In this document: positions 48,440 to 59,425 of the stretch, piece by piece | How positions within the stretch are numbered: position 1 is the first letter of the stretch | How the letters are laid out: each line of letters opens with the position of its first letter | Assembly (NCBI GenBank): GCA_900491605.1 | Contig: UESW01004373.1 | Span: 30,555 to 94,554 of the forward strand | Direction of reading: 5' to 3' | From: Calamus simplicifolius | Lineage: Eukaryota; Streptophyta; Magnoliopsida; Arecales; Arecaceae | DNA: 64,000 bases | Program-made: the position numbers and the translations under genes | The notes under the pieces: generated by a model | What the model was told of the DNA's origin: nothing | The model's database searches: none | Seen by the model: the letters and a program-made list of their open reading frames with translations, nothing else

Positions 48440-49195
48440 AAAATTTCTAGCAACTTGCTAAGCTTACTCCAGATCATTGACTTCTCTCAAATATAGTTTC
48501 CTCTGAATATCTTTCCTTAAACCAGCTCTAAACCTAGACAGGATGGCCTCTTCCGACTCAACAATATGATATCTCAAAACAAATTCATCAAATTTCTCAA
48601 TGTGCTCAGAAATGGTTTTGTTGCCTTGGCTTAACCTTTGCCATTGGTCTAAGAGTTTCTGTTGGTAGGACATGGATGCATACTTCTCTCTTAGCCTAAC
48701 CTTCATGGCTCTCCAAGTGGTTATGAGAACATCACATCTTTTAATCAACATCTTAATATTCCCTCAGTATAACTTAGCCTATCGAACTAATCTAAGTTTG
48801 GCAAATTTATTTATTTTTTTCTCAGTCATCTCGTACCATTCAAAATATTAATCCATTTCACCTTTCCAATCGACAAACACCTTGGTGTCTAAACTTCCAT
48901 CAAAAGTGGGTGCTTCTAATATGATATTCCTAAGAATTCTCTCATCTAAGTCCATAATATCGGGATTGGGTCTCCTATGGTAGTACTCTAGATCACGGTT
49001 TGGGGCTCTTTGAGGGTCCAACTCAGGCTCAGTCCTGGCCTCACGACTCTCCTCTAGGGATATCACTCAGTCATTCAACAGGATCAACTATTCAGTAATG
49101 GTCCTAAGCATGGCTTCAAAATTATTATCCATGGGTGGGTCTGATGGTGACTGATTCTGACTTGGTTGGTATGGGACTCCTGATCTGGTAGTCAT
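48440..49195 (-). pseudogene. Chromovirus gag remnant
   Basis: The start ATG at 49195 opens MTTRSGVPYQPSQNQ. In-frame TAG and TGA between about 49095 and 49070 interrupt it. The frame resumes with ISLEESREARTEPELDP and ILRNIILEAPTFDGSLD (49066-48848). The capsid domain continues at 48751-48464 (TTWRAMKVRLREKYASMSY, LLDQWQRLSQGNKTISEHI, RFRAGLRKDIQRKLYLREV). This is the usual chromovirus gag layout. Confidence 0.87.
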
Positions 49196-50060
49196 ACATG
49201 ACTCAAGCAAGCACACAAATGACTCATGACTAGCTCGTACTATAGTTTGCTAGACCTAACAGTCTAAGTAAAGTGAGTTAATTAAGTCATAACCACGATA
49301 GCAAGTATGCTGTCCATTGGCCAGGTAGGGGTGGGAGTGTGGGAGGCTCTTCCTGCTTTTGCAGGAACCCAATTAAGAAACCACAACACTACTTGATCAT
49401 TTGACTCTTGACCCTCAGTCTTAGACATCAGCTTCTAGACATAAATGTTGACTTGGGTGCAACTAGTTTTCCCAAGTTAAGTTAAACCGAACTCGTGGAT
49501 GTTCCTAATGCTCAATTAAGTGCTACTCGAATTTAAAATTAAGGCTTATGTTCATAATGCAGGTTGGTGGTTTTCTGGGCCAAAGAAGGGTGATAAAATC
49601 TCCACCTTATCTTAGATGCTCGATGCCCTTAAATAACTTAAAGAAGATGAATACTCAAGACATGAATTAGCGTCGGGTCTTCAACCAGAAAGAGTCACGT
49701 TCGGCCTTGGCTCATTACTCTCTTAGGTCATAGATATATTTGCATATATCACTCAGGAGGCATGACACTTTAGGATTCAGGAATGTAACAATACAATCTT
49801 TTTTTTATTATTGTGTGCAGAATTTCAGCAGGGTTTGATCTCAGCACCAGCAGGTTGCAAAAAATCTCAGAAAATAAAAATAAGAAATTTAATCATAAAA
49901 TTTTATATGCATATAGAAAAGGCATGGTAAATTATCAAAAAAAAAATTTTAAGTTAAAATAATTACGTTCTGATAGGTTTCACAATAGAGGAAGTTGCAA
50001 GTCGTGTGCAAAAATTATAGTAGAACCAGAAATCTCGTATACAATGCAAAACATGTCAAA

Positions 50061-50076
50061 CCTTACTCTAATACCA
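50061..50076 (-). other. Primer-binding site of the chromovirus-type element (initiator Met)
   Basis: TGGTATTAGAGTAAGG on the - strand, seven bases inside the 5' LTR. The family form TGGTATCAGAGC is complementary to the initiator-Met tRNA 3' end. Confidence 0.75.
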
Positions 50077-50083
50077 AGATTGA

Positions 50084-51576
50084 TGCAGCACAAGGGTAGA
50101 ATGATAAAAATTATTTTTTAAGTATTTTAGAAGATGGCTAATTTATCCAAAAATAAGAGAAGAGTAAGAGAGCATATTATGTGATATAAAAAGTAATGGT
50201 TTAGGAACAGAATTTTTAGAAAAATGAAGAAGTGTACCGGATAATCTGAAATTGAGAAACTCCAGAGAAGACATGCTCATGAAATTTCACAGAATTAGAA
50301 TTACAGAGTAAGGAAAAGATTGATTTATCTGACGATGATGCACTCCTAGTGTTAGTAGAGATCTCTCGCTAACGGATAGATTTCTGGATGAGAAAAGTAT
50401 CTTCCACATGAGGTTTTTTGATTTCAATTCAGGGGAAAAGAAGGTGTCCTCATCTTTGGAGATGAATTAAGAAAGGGGCGGCGACTTTGGAGATAAATCA
50501 AGAGAGGGGTGACGTCTTTGAAGATGAATCAAGAGAGAAGGTGGCAGCTTCGAAGATGGATCAAGGAAAAGGGTGGCGGCCAGGGTTTCAAATATGGATA
50601 TCTAGAATTTAGGGGGGAGGGGGTTGGTGGTGGATTATGAAATGGTGATATAAGGATTAGAATTTATTTGGTGGAGCTTGATAGAGGAGATGGACTAGAC
50701 TAGGGTTTGGTAGCAAGAACACTTTGGCCTCAGGCCTAACTCCTCACGGAGGATCAATTGCTCAAGGCAACGAAAATAGAACTTAGAATAAAGTTCTCAA
50801 AACTTTTTTTTTCATTCATATCCTTTATTCATCGTTTCAAGAGAAGAATTTTATAGATCTCTCATGCCATTACAAGGTAAGTTCAATAATTAGAGTACTA
50901 AATGATATGGATTACAAAATATGGTAGAATATTTATCATCGTAGAGCAAAGATTCTTCTTTTCTTCATTTGGTTCGAACAAAATGACAATAGCAAGATAT
51001 GGTTTCAATTGTGGAGGCAAGGGACTACAAGCAAAGAAGGAAGCTTTGGGGTAACATCCTTCTTTCTTTTCTTTTGTCAACAAGGTCCATATGGGGCGCG
51101 AGATCCTTTCCAGAATGGTTAAGATGCTGATCTTCATTCCCATTAAAACATAGCAGGAGACCACGAATTTCTTTCTTATGGGGCACCGAAGGTTGTCAAA
51201 ATTATTGGTGGCGACATGGAGGGACAAGGTTGATTCCATGTCATCAATCCTAGTGTAGACGGATCCAATCCATGCAAAGCTCTAAGGGTAGGGTATGAAT
51301 AAAGTTGGAGAAGATCGGATGGTTGTCCAATATTGCCTAATCTAGAGCTTTTTTTGAATATCTTCAGCAGGGTCTCAATAAGAGTAATACACTTCCCTTG
51401 AATTATTACAAGACTCAAATAAAATAAAAATGCATGACCTGAACATTGGATTAAACCAAACTTGACTAACTCAGTAACAGATTGGACTCGACCAATTAGA
51501 AAAAATATAGGACTTCAAGGGTTCAGATATCCAAATGAAATCCTGCAATTATTTTCTCATTCTTGGTCCTGCACCA
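50084..51576 (-). repeat. 5' LTR of the chromovirus-type element (right side)
   Basis: 1493 bp, partner of 42577-44082, with the same ends. The adjacent primer site on its inner side fixes the orientation. Confidence 0.88.
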
Positions 51577-54102
51577 TTTTTTATAAATGGATTTTGTATA
51601 TGACGATGAGGCCATAGGGATTGCCTGAATTGTGGGTTGCATACTTTGCCATGATGAACCTACCTTCCTCGATGGAGTTGTGCCAAGTATCATGGGCTAC
51701 ATTCTTTATAGGTTGGCATCCGTTCTCATTAGTTTGCTTAGGGATGTGCACATCTTGTCTTGTTGGGCATGAACCACCTATCAACTTGTCAGGTATGTGC
51801 CTCTAAATCATCTTGTCGATTCGTTTTGGTCATGCAATTAGCCGTGCTAATGTAGTCCAAGCCATCAGAAGTTGAAGAGTTCTGCTCCATCACATACCCC
51901 TCACTTCTAAGGCTGAGGTGCATAATTCAAGTGAGAGAGTAGCTAAGTTTTTGAGCTTTGATTTGTACATGGGCTCCTTTTGGTCAAGGTGAGTTCTTCC
52001 AAGCTTAGAAGCTTCTCTCATTCTTTGATGAAAGATGTTGAGTATTAAAACGATGCACTCTAACTATGAAGTTTTCGAGCCCTTAAGTTGTTAGCCTTGT
52101 TGGCTTCTCATTGCTAAGCAAAGACTTTTTTTAAGCTACTAGCTCTATCTTTCTTTTGGATGAATTTTTTCAAGCTACTAGCTCTTTCTCCTTAGGTTGG
52201 ATGTTAGTTGGTTCCAATCTAGAGCTTTTAGAGGCCCCAAGCTGAGAGTTTCTGAGGTAGGCCAGGTCAAATCAAGCTTTGCTTGGGTTAAATCAATCTC
52301 TAACCTAGTTTGCCAAGTGAGAAGGTCAATATTTGGGCTAGTCTGCTAAGCTAGAAAGTCAATATTCAAGCTATGTCGCCAAGTTGGAAGAGGTTTTTAA
52401 GCTACCCTAAGCTTTATTGAGCAAAGACGTCATTGAGATGTACAATCAAGTCAAAGGTCATCATTTGAGCTATTCAATAGAACTAAAAGATAGATTTATG
52501 AGCTTGATTTGATATGAGTTGAAAGAATGAATTATTTTATTGAACAAATAGAGTTTAATATTTAAAGTTTTTTAAAAAGATGAAATTCATATAAAAGGTG
52601 TCTTACCTATATGTGCTCTAGGAGCCTCCATTAGCACTTTCATTTAGGAATAAAAAATTAGATATAAATATGAGCATGACTCGAATTTACATGAAATAAG
52701 TGGGTTTAAATATTTTTAATGGTTTCATGTCATAATCATATCAACATATTTTAACAGAAAATAATCATATTGTATTCCATTTTTGACTTGCCAATTTGAA
52801 AATTATATGGTTAAAAGCTTTTTAATTAATGATATTTTTAACCTCTTCATTCGTATTTTTTTTAAAATAGAGAGTATTTAATGTGTAATTATGAAAAGAA
52901 AAAAATTATTTTTATTTTATTAAATAAATCATATCTATTCATACTATGAAAGTGTTACAGCAAATCCTACCTATTCAACAAGCCATATTAATTCAATTCA
53001 ATACAATATATTTATTAAACAATTAATTATATCATGTTATTTATTTAACAATTAAATTATTTGATTATTTAATTTTTATCGTGTCGTATTCATGCCGTTC
53101 TATACGACTTTAATTTTGATATAACACGGTCACAGTATGACAACGCATCCTACTTTCGGTAAACATTTTTTTATTTTAAAATTTAAATGTAATATATAAA
53201 ATTGAAGAGATAATTAGATCAGCATCCGTGCATCGAATAGATATACTACCCCTAATATATTATCGCACATCAAAGAAAGGGTTGTTGGCCAGCTGATGAG
53301 GCAAGTATAAAGGGTTTTTATCCTTAGCCTGGCTTGACCCATACTCCTGCATGCAATCCTAATGATTTAATATTTTTTTAATTTTTAAAAAATTTTAAAA
53401 TAAATTTTATCATGTTTATTTGATAAGATGTTTTTTTTGAGAAAATAGTTTAAAAAATTTTCCTATATTTCGTTGAAAGTAATTTTATATTAAAAAATGC
53501 TAATTTGATTGTAATAACCTTAGAATAAAAATTGAATGAGAATTAGCTGGATGAGTTATTAGATGAAAATGTAAGGGATTTTAAAAAAAAAAAATATTAA
53601 GGGATATTTTTGACCATTTGGTGCCAAAATATTTTGATAAAAAGGAAAAGATTATAAAAAAATAAATATTACGTTTTTTATAGTATTTTTTTCTAGTAGA
53701 AAAGAAAAAATGTATATAGAATGTGGAGGCTCTACATATAATTTTTTCTATCCTCTTTCAATCAAACATAGGAAAATGAATATGAAAAATATTCCTATCT
53801 CGATTTGTCCTTTAGTCAAAACACTCCTAAGGGCCTGGTTTGTAGAGGACTTTTTAGGGAAAAGAAAAGTAAAGTAAAGGAGGAATATTATGATATTCCT
53901 ATTTAAAAGTTTTTTAAATAAAAAAAGAGTTTAGGAGGTTTCTAATATCCTTTCAAACTCATAAATAGTAATAATTTTTAACCTTCTAATTATAAAAAAA
54001 TGCTTTAACTTCACTGTACTTTTTGAGATAAAATCTATCTGATTTTTTCTCTCTTTCTTCTTGCAGCCATAGGCTCTTTCATATAATGACTTTATATATT
54101 TA
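51577..54102. other. Intergenic DNA, nothing coding recognised
   Basis: 51600-52500 is of moderate GC with no domain in any frame. 52640-54100 is very AT-rich with homopolymer runs. No bounded repeat could be defined. Confidence 0.4.
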
Positions 54103-54566
54103 GGCTTTGTTTTGATCTTTGAAGAGGAAGGAAGGGAAGAGGAAAAGGAATTAAAGGGATGGAATGGTAAGAAAGGAGAAGAAATGCTTGCTCTTTTTGC
54201 TTTGTTTGGAAAGGATGAAAGAAAAGAAAGATAATATCAATTATCTTGTTTGGATAAAAAGAAAGAAAAAAAAAGGGAAAGATTACGTGATAATTATATA
54301 TTCCTTCAAAAATTAAATAAAATGTGAAAATGAGAAAAAAAATTAAAAAATAAAAGGATATTTTGTCTTTCAAAAAAATAAATTAATCATTTTTTCTTCC
54401 CAAATTACCCCAATTTAGAGCTAATAAATTTATCAAAGAGGAACATGACAAATCATATCGGCTACTCTCATCCTTTTTCTTTATCTTTCTTTTAAACAAA
54501 GTAATTTATGACTTTTTTTCTTTATTTTCTTTCCCTCCTCTACGTTCTCTTCAATCCAAATAGTCC
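54103..54566. mobile_element. Possible MITE with GGCTTTGTTT-like inverted ends
   Basis: The left end GGCTTTGTTTTGATCTTTGAAGAGG and the reverse complement of the right end (GGACTATTTGGATTGAAGAG) are similar. Purine-rich on the left and pyrimidine-rich on the right, the stretch could fold. Internal copies of TTTGTTTGGA lie at about 54199 and 54243. No target duplication is clear. Confidence 0.4.
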
Positions 54567-54893
54567 AGGTGAATGATAAAATCTTTTTATTCATCATCAT
54601 TTTTATATCTCAAAAATAAATTTAGATGTAATAAAATTTTATCTTAACAAATAAACTAAGACGTTGAATTTATATCTCGTTCTTTTATCTTACTATCCTT
54701 TATTTAACCCAAAAATTAAAAAAAATTCTGAAAAGTTTCAACCTTAAATATTATTACAAAAATCCTTTCTTTCTTCCCCTTGTTCATTATGGGAGCTCAC
54801 ATACTCTCATAGTCAGTAAGAAACTAAATCAAAATTCAAATCACAATCACGAATCCTATGATATATATATACTTCAAAAGAACTCATCTAATG

Positions 54894-54899
54894 TGTCTC
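54894..54899 (+). promoter_or_regulatory. TGTCTC auxin response element upstream of the SAUR gene
   Basis: TGTCTC is the core site bound by auxin response factors. It lies about 140 bp before the first ATG of the SAUR frame, a normal distance for this family. A six-base match can occur by chance. Confidence 0.45.
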
Positions 54900-54989
54900 T
54901 TGATGGCAGCGGCAGTATAGATTCGATTTATTTATCACAGTTAAGAATTTCATCGTAAAAAAATAATTAATAAAACAATTAATGTTTCC

Positions 54990-55018
54990 ATTCCTATAAT
55001 ATATATACATATATATAA
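54990..55018 (+). promoter_or_regulatory. TATA region of the SAUR gene
   Basis: Two TATA-like runs, CCTATAATATATATA (from 54993) and TATATAA (55012-55018), precede the frame. If the second is used, transcription would begin at about 55042, after the first ATG. That would favour the Met codons at 55067-55073 as the start. Confidence 0.45.
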
Positions 55019-55036
55019 GCATCAAAGATCTGTTGA

Positions 55037-55423
55037 ATGCGTCACCGTGAAACCAAACTCTTCGGCATGATGATGAGCCTGGTGAAGAAGGTTCTGTTTC
55101 GCTGTGTGAAGAGCTTCACAGCGGCGAAGCTGCCGAGGAGACGCATCTGGGTGCGTGTGGGCATGGAGGAGAAGGCGCAGAGGTTCGAGCTGGAGGTGCA
55201 CCTCCTCAACCATCCGTTGTTCGAGGACCTGCTCCGGTTGTCGGTGCCGGAGTTCGGCTACTCGTACGTCGGAGCTCTGCGCATTGCATGCGAGATCGAC
55301 CTCTTCCTCCACCTCCGCGAACTTCTCGGAAGCGGTAATCCTTCCGTTCACTGCATGGAGCTTCAGGATCTCAGGGACAACAAGTTCTATGCCTCCGCCG
55401 GCCGGCTGTGGGAGGCAGCGTGA
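55037..55423 (+). CDS. SAUR family protein (small auxin-up RNA)
   Basis: Single-exon frame of 128 codons, GC-rich against AT-rich flanks, as usual for monocot SAURs. The SAUR domain spans about residues 36-98: RRIWVRVGMEEKAQRF, then LLNHPLFEDLLRLSVPEFGY, then GALRIACEIDLFLHL. These are the family's V-x-VG, LNHPLF..LL..AEEEFGY and IPC blocks, with IAC in place of IPC. SAURs inhibit PP2C-D phosphatases and so raise plasma-membrane H+-ATPase activity during auxin-driven cell expansion; that role is from family knowledge. The start may be 55037, or Met codons at 55067, 55070 or 55073 in the same frame. The shorter form begins MMMSLVKKV, closer to typical SAUR N-termini. The C-terminal 30 residues are not conserved. 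Which SAUR clade it belongs to is unclear. Confidence 0.88.
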   Translation: MRHRETKLFGMMMSLVKKVLFRCVKSFTAAKLPRRRIWVRVGMEEKAQRFELEVHLLNHPLFEDLLRLSVPEFGYSYVGALRIACEIDLFLHLRELLGSGNPSVHCMELQDLRDNKFYASAGRLWEAA

Positions 55424-55607
55424 TCACAAGCCTCATGGGGCCTGGATTTCCAAAGTCCATCAAGGGATCTTTTCTTCTTTTTTTTGAGGCGCCGCCGGCC
55501 GGTTTGGGGGCGGTGCCGTTGGTGCGGAACTGTAGAACCCTTGATGGGCGATGGAATATTGGATTGCAGTTCCTCCTTTTGGCCAGCCATCATCAAGCGG
55601 GGAAAAA

Positions 55608-55613
55608 AATAAA
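55608..55613 (+). terminator. Polyadenylation signal AATAAA of the SAUR gene
   Basis: AATAAA lies 185 bp after the SAUR stop, a usual 3' UTR length. An upstream U-rich stretch (TCTTTTCTTCTTTTTTTT, about 55467-55484) fits a plant far-upstream element. Confidence 0.4.
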
Positions 55614-55650
55614 GCCAAAAACTTCTGAAAATTCTCTGACAATGGTTTTT

Positions 55651-55680
55651 ATTTTATTCTATTCTATTCTATTCTATTTT
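55651..55680. repeat. (TTCTA)n microsatellite
   Basis: Five or so TTCTA units just after the SAUR 3' UTR. Confidence 0.8.
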
Positions 55681-57755
55681 GTTTAATTTGTTAAGCCGAC
55701 AATAGCCATCCCGTTTGCTCCAAGCGCTACAACGTTAATGATTCGATTGAATACGTATATATGATCAAATTCTATTTCCCCAAATTAATTAAATCCAATC
55801 TCAAATCTAACTCCTAGCTAGGAGCTGTTTGGAGCAAAGATTCGGTACAGACTTTTAGCTAAATTAATTAATTAGCATTTGAAATTTCAATATAATTTGG
55901 TGTATGATTTTTTTTTTTTTGAGAATTTCATTTGCTTTTAGTTTTGAGAATAAAAAGAGAGATGTTAATTTTTAATTTCTTTTAATTTTTTATTCTCATA
56001 AATAAAAGATTATCATAGAAATCTGATCTTCTTCCTTCAATAGCCTCTTAAAATTTGGTCTCGACTAATCTGTTATAGCTTCATGTTTTAATCAAATTGG
56101 TTTCTTAGAATTGACAAGGCTTTCTATGATCGAGGTAAATCAAGCTCTAAACCATGGATGCAATCTCATTTATTGTGATGGTCAACAACCATTTTTAGTT
56201 TACCACTTTTCTCTATCCAATTGATCCAAAGGAGATATGCTCCGGCTGAATTTAGATCCATAATCATTATTCATATAAAAATAAAAATGTTCATTAACGG
56301 GAAGTTATTTAATCGCTAGATATAGGATGGATGAGAGAAAAAAAAAATATAATAAAAATATTTTTGACCATCTCATTACACATCGATATGTATATAGGAT
56401 TTGCGCGCACTATATATATTTTCCCTATTCATACACAAAAATAAGCTTGCCTCTAAAATAATTTGACTAATTGCATTTTAATTTTTGATCCTCTGACATT
56501 TTTTCTTTTACTCTTAACACCTTGATTTTTGTTTAAAATTATTTTAACGTCAAAATTCACTTGCCTAATGCTTGCCTGCACCGCGGTGCATATATATTAC
56601 TCATCTTAGAGAGCTTGAGGTATGGATGTTCTACCAAAAATCGTCAACGAAGTGATGAGATCACCTGATCACCTCATTTAGTTGCATATGATGACTCCAA
56701 ATCACCTTCTCTCTACAATTACCAAGTGTAGAAGGTGACATATTAATGCAAATTAAGGGAGCTTGGAGAAGCATACGGCTTCAAATCGGACAACAATGAG
56801 AAGAGATTGGATCATTTTGTTTCCATAGCATCTATCACCAATCTTGCAGGACAGCATTTAGCTGGCATGGCTTCATCTTTAAAACTAACTGTAAACTGGT
56901 AACATGGTCATCATCAAATCTGAAGCATATGTGCTCAAGAAACTTGCCAGGTAAATGGACGGCCTCACCTGAAATAGATTATAGATTCCTATCATGCTCG
57001 GTTGCAGCCATATTTTTGAGGCATTTTTTTTGTTAGCATGAGAAAATCCTTTTGGTTCTTAAATCAAGATCTGAGGCAGCTGGAGTTCTTTCTTTATTTA
57101 TTTTGCTTAATTATATGCTTTTTTGCCCGTTTAATTTTACAGACGTTGAATCTATTTGTAATTTTAGTTTTATTAAACTTAGATTGTAAAGCAGTGGGTG
57201 AGCTGCACATATCGGCATTGCAATAAAAATATTCAAGATTAGAACCATATATAGTGACATTTCTTTGGCTTATCATAATTAATTTTGTTTGGGAGCTTCT
57301 TATGACCTTGTTTAATTAATTTGATTGTTTCTGGCTAGCTATGTGGCATGCAGTGTTCTAGTCTATTCAGTGTTCTGATCAGTTCATTCAGACGTCATTG
57401 ATTGTTGAAACCACATCAGTTTTGTTCCCTCACTGCCTAGCTTGGTTTCACATTTACAATAACCTTAGGTGATGCAGAATATTTTTGATCGTATCAAGGA
57501 ATGGAAGCATGAGAATGATCAAGAAAACCTTCGAGGTCGATCCATGGTTAAGTCGAAGTTCTTCTAGGAAATTAAGCTTCTTCACGTACGCACATTCGCA
57601 TGGGAACATAATTAATTTTACTATAATTAACAATAGCAATTTTAGACCATATAATTAACTTCGAATATTAATACCAATGGTTGCAGGTAGACATACATCT
57701 ATTGATTAAGAATGTGAGAAGACAACAGAAGCGGCCGGATGGAGACATCGATCCT
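55681..57755. other. Intergenic DNA between the SAUR gene and the - strand gene
   Basis: AT-rich with no supported gene. The short frames at 57038-57226 (+) and 57454-57639 (-) are hydrophobic or low-complexity and match nothing. The part next to 57755 may hold the 3' UTR of the - strand gene. Confidence 0.4.
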
Positions 57756-58829
57756 TCAGCATCCAACTGGAAACCATCTCCTGTAGACCCGGGTGCGCTC
57801 CAGCCTCCTCTTCTCATTCCGGCACATGTCGCTCCTCTTCTCCGCAGCACCATTAATGGCTTCTCTCGGCTCCTTCACCTAAAGAGCACGCAGGGAATAT
57901 TACAAATTAATGAGAGTACTCCTGAAGCTAGCTGAGAAAAACTAGCACCTTAATTAAAATCATCATCATATATCCGGCCCACCCACCTTCGACGTTTTGG
58001 TCTTCTGGCTTCCAAGGTCACGAGCACTCCTATGAAAGATCTCACCAGTTCTCCAGGCACCGCCAATAACCCTGCTGGAGCTGAGGCTACGGTCCTTCTC
58101 TCTCCCAGGACCACAGGTTGCTTCTTCTCTTGTATAATAATGGGTTCGCTCCATCTTTTCTCATTCATTTGTTTCATAGCGGATGTGCTCGATATCGCGG
58201 ACTCTCCAGTACTGCCCTTATCCAACTCTAAGCTCAGCTGTGAATCACAGGCAGAAGGAGGTTAAGGAATTAATGGAAGAGTCGAAGGATATCGGATTTC
58301 AAGTAATTCCAGTGCGTTGATCCGGTGTTGCTGTGCTAGCTAGCTTGTTCAAGAGGGACAGGGACTCGATATAATTCTACCTGTCGGATCCTGGTCTCGA
58401 GCAAGTGGAGGCGATCCATGAGAGAATCCTTGATATGGACGTCGTGCAGAGACGACGGCGGCAAGGACATGCACCGGTGATGGCCGGGCCTTGCAGTGCC
58501 CCGCTGCAGGTCTGCGGCGAAGTAGCTCTCAGGTTGCCGTTGCTTCTCCTCCAGCTGCCGTAGCTGCATGCATTCAGCGTCGGACATGGAAATACCCCAA
58601 GTTAGATATGGATTGGGTACTAATTAATTAGTCTAACATTTATTCACAAGAAAATCTCAGATCAATTCAAGAGCTTTGGAGAGAGACGCAGAGAGCATCT
58701 ATCTGCATTCAAGCACGCACACGGTGGTCCATCTGGTCCAGCCTCCCAAGCAGCGTCTCCGATGGTGGAAGAGTGCCAGCCCCTGCTTGAGCTATCAGCA
58801 GACGCCTCTCGGTCCCTCGTAGCAGTAAA

Positions 58830-58831
<2 letters not shown>
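57756..58831 (-). CDS. Four-exon gene of unknown function, start codon unresolved
   Basis: Exons on the - strand: from at most 58831 to 58721, then 58563-58381, 58237-58046, and 57878-57756 (stop TGA 57758-57756). Introns of 157, 143 and 167 bp are GT-AG, and the frame is phase 0 throughout. Exon 1 reads ...TLPPSETLLGRLDQMDHR. Exon 2 reads LRQLEEKQRQPE and then SLPPSSLHDVHIKDSLMD, followed by RLHLLETRIRQ. Exon 3 reads LSLELDKGSTGESA. The short last exon ends RRWFPVGC. LLGRLDQMDHRLRQLEE and LMDRLHLLETRIRQLSLE are two versions of one amphipathic repeat, probably short coiled coils. The product is small, soluble and Cys-ended. I vaguely recall a plant-specific family of this shape but cannot name it. 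The only ATG in exon 1 is at 58732, giving 169 residues and cutting the first repeat. Confidence 0.65.

Positions 58832-58862
<31 letters not shown>
58831..58862. repeat. (CT)14 microsatellite at the 5' end of the - strand gene
   Basis: On the coding strand it is (AG)14, lying between the presumed transcription start and the first recognisable codons. GA-rich leaders are common in plant genes. Confidence 0.9.
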
Positions 58863-58863
<1 letters not shown>

Positions 58864-58928
58864 CCACCCAAACTTCAAACCTAATTAAAGCAGCAGAATG
58901 ATGGAGGTTGATGAGGCTGTGAACTTTG

Positions 58929-58938
58929 TTTATATATA
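58929..58938 (-). promoter_or_regulatory. TATA box of the - strand gene
   Basis: TATATATAAA on the - strand, about 100 bp before the first recognisable codons. It predicts a start of transcription near 58900 and a leader containing the (AG)14 run. Confidence 0.5.
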
Positions 58939-59425
58939 GAGGGAAATGGATACAGATATATATATGGCATGAATGTGATGAGATGGTTACTCGCTACGTG
59001 CATGCCTCTGCCGCTAAGATCCGGACTATGGGGGGAGGGGAATCGGATCGTGGACCAGGCCAGATCTCTCTCTATCTCTATTCCTCCGGAATTCCTTCCC
59101 GACGGGGCACGGGTCACACATGCATGCTTTGCTTCAGTGGGCAGCAGACGCTGACCAACACTCGAACTTGTTGGGGGCTTTGGCCAGGAGCCCTTTGCTT
59201 AGGTTTGGATCATTCTTAAAAGCAGATTTAGAACAATCAATGAGCACACATTATAATAAGTTTTACATAGATGTAATCCATTGATAAATCAGTTCTATCC
59301 AATAATAATTTCAGATCGAAGATTACATCCAATTTGGACAATGAAAGCAGAGTTTTATGGTTTGATCAGGTCATACCGATTGAGATTGACTAGTTTTTTA
59401 ATGATTGACCAGTAATCATATATAT
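58939..59425. other. Upstream region of the - strand gene
   Basis: 58960-59200 has moderate GC and could be promoter. No coding domain is recognised in the short frames on either strand. Confidence 0.35.

Larger units (their letters stand above)
42577..51576 (-). mobile_element. Chromovirus-type Ty3/gypsy LTR retrotransposon
   Basis: About 9.0 kb with LTRs 42577-44082 and 50084-51576. Both begin TGCAGCACAAGGGTAG and end CTGCACCA. T-rich flanks (TTTTT before 42577 and after 51576) are compatible with a 5-bp target duplication but are uninformative. Inside the right LTR the - strand has TGGTATTAGAGTAAGG (50076-50061), an initiator-Met tRNA primer site, so the right LTR is the 5' LTR. Domain order on the - strand is gag, protease, RT, RNase H, integrase, then a chromodomain just before the 3' LTR, which defines a chromovirus. 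The words NKITIKYRFFIPCLDDMLD and SKLDIRSTFNVSDL recall CRM-like or related clades, but the lineage is unproven. Stops break every gene. Confidence 0.9.
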
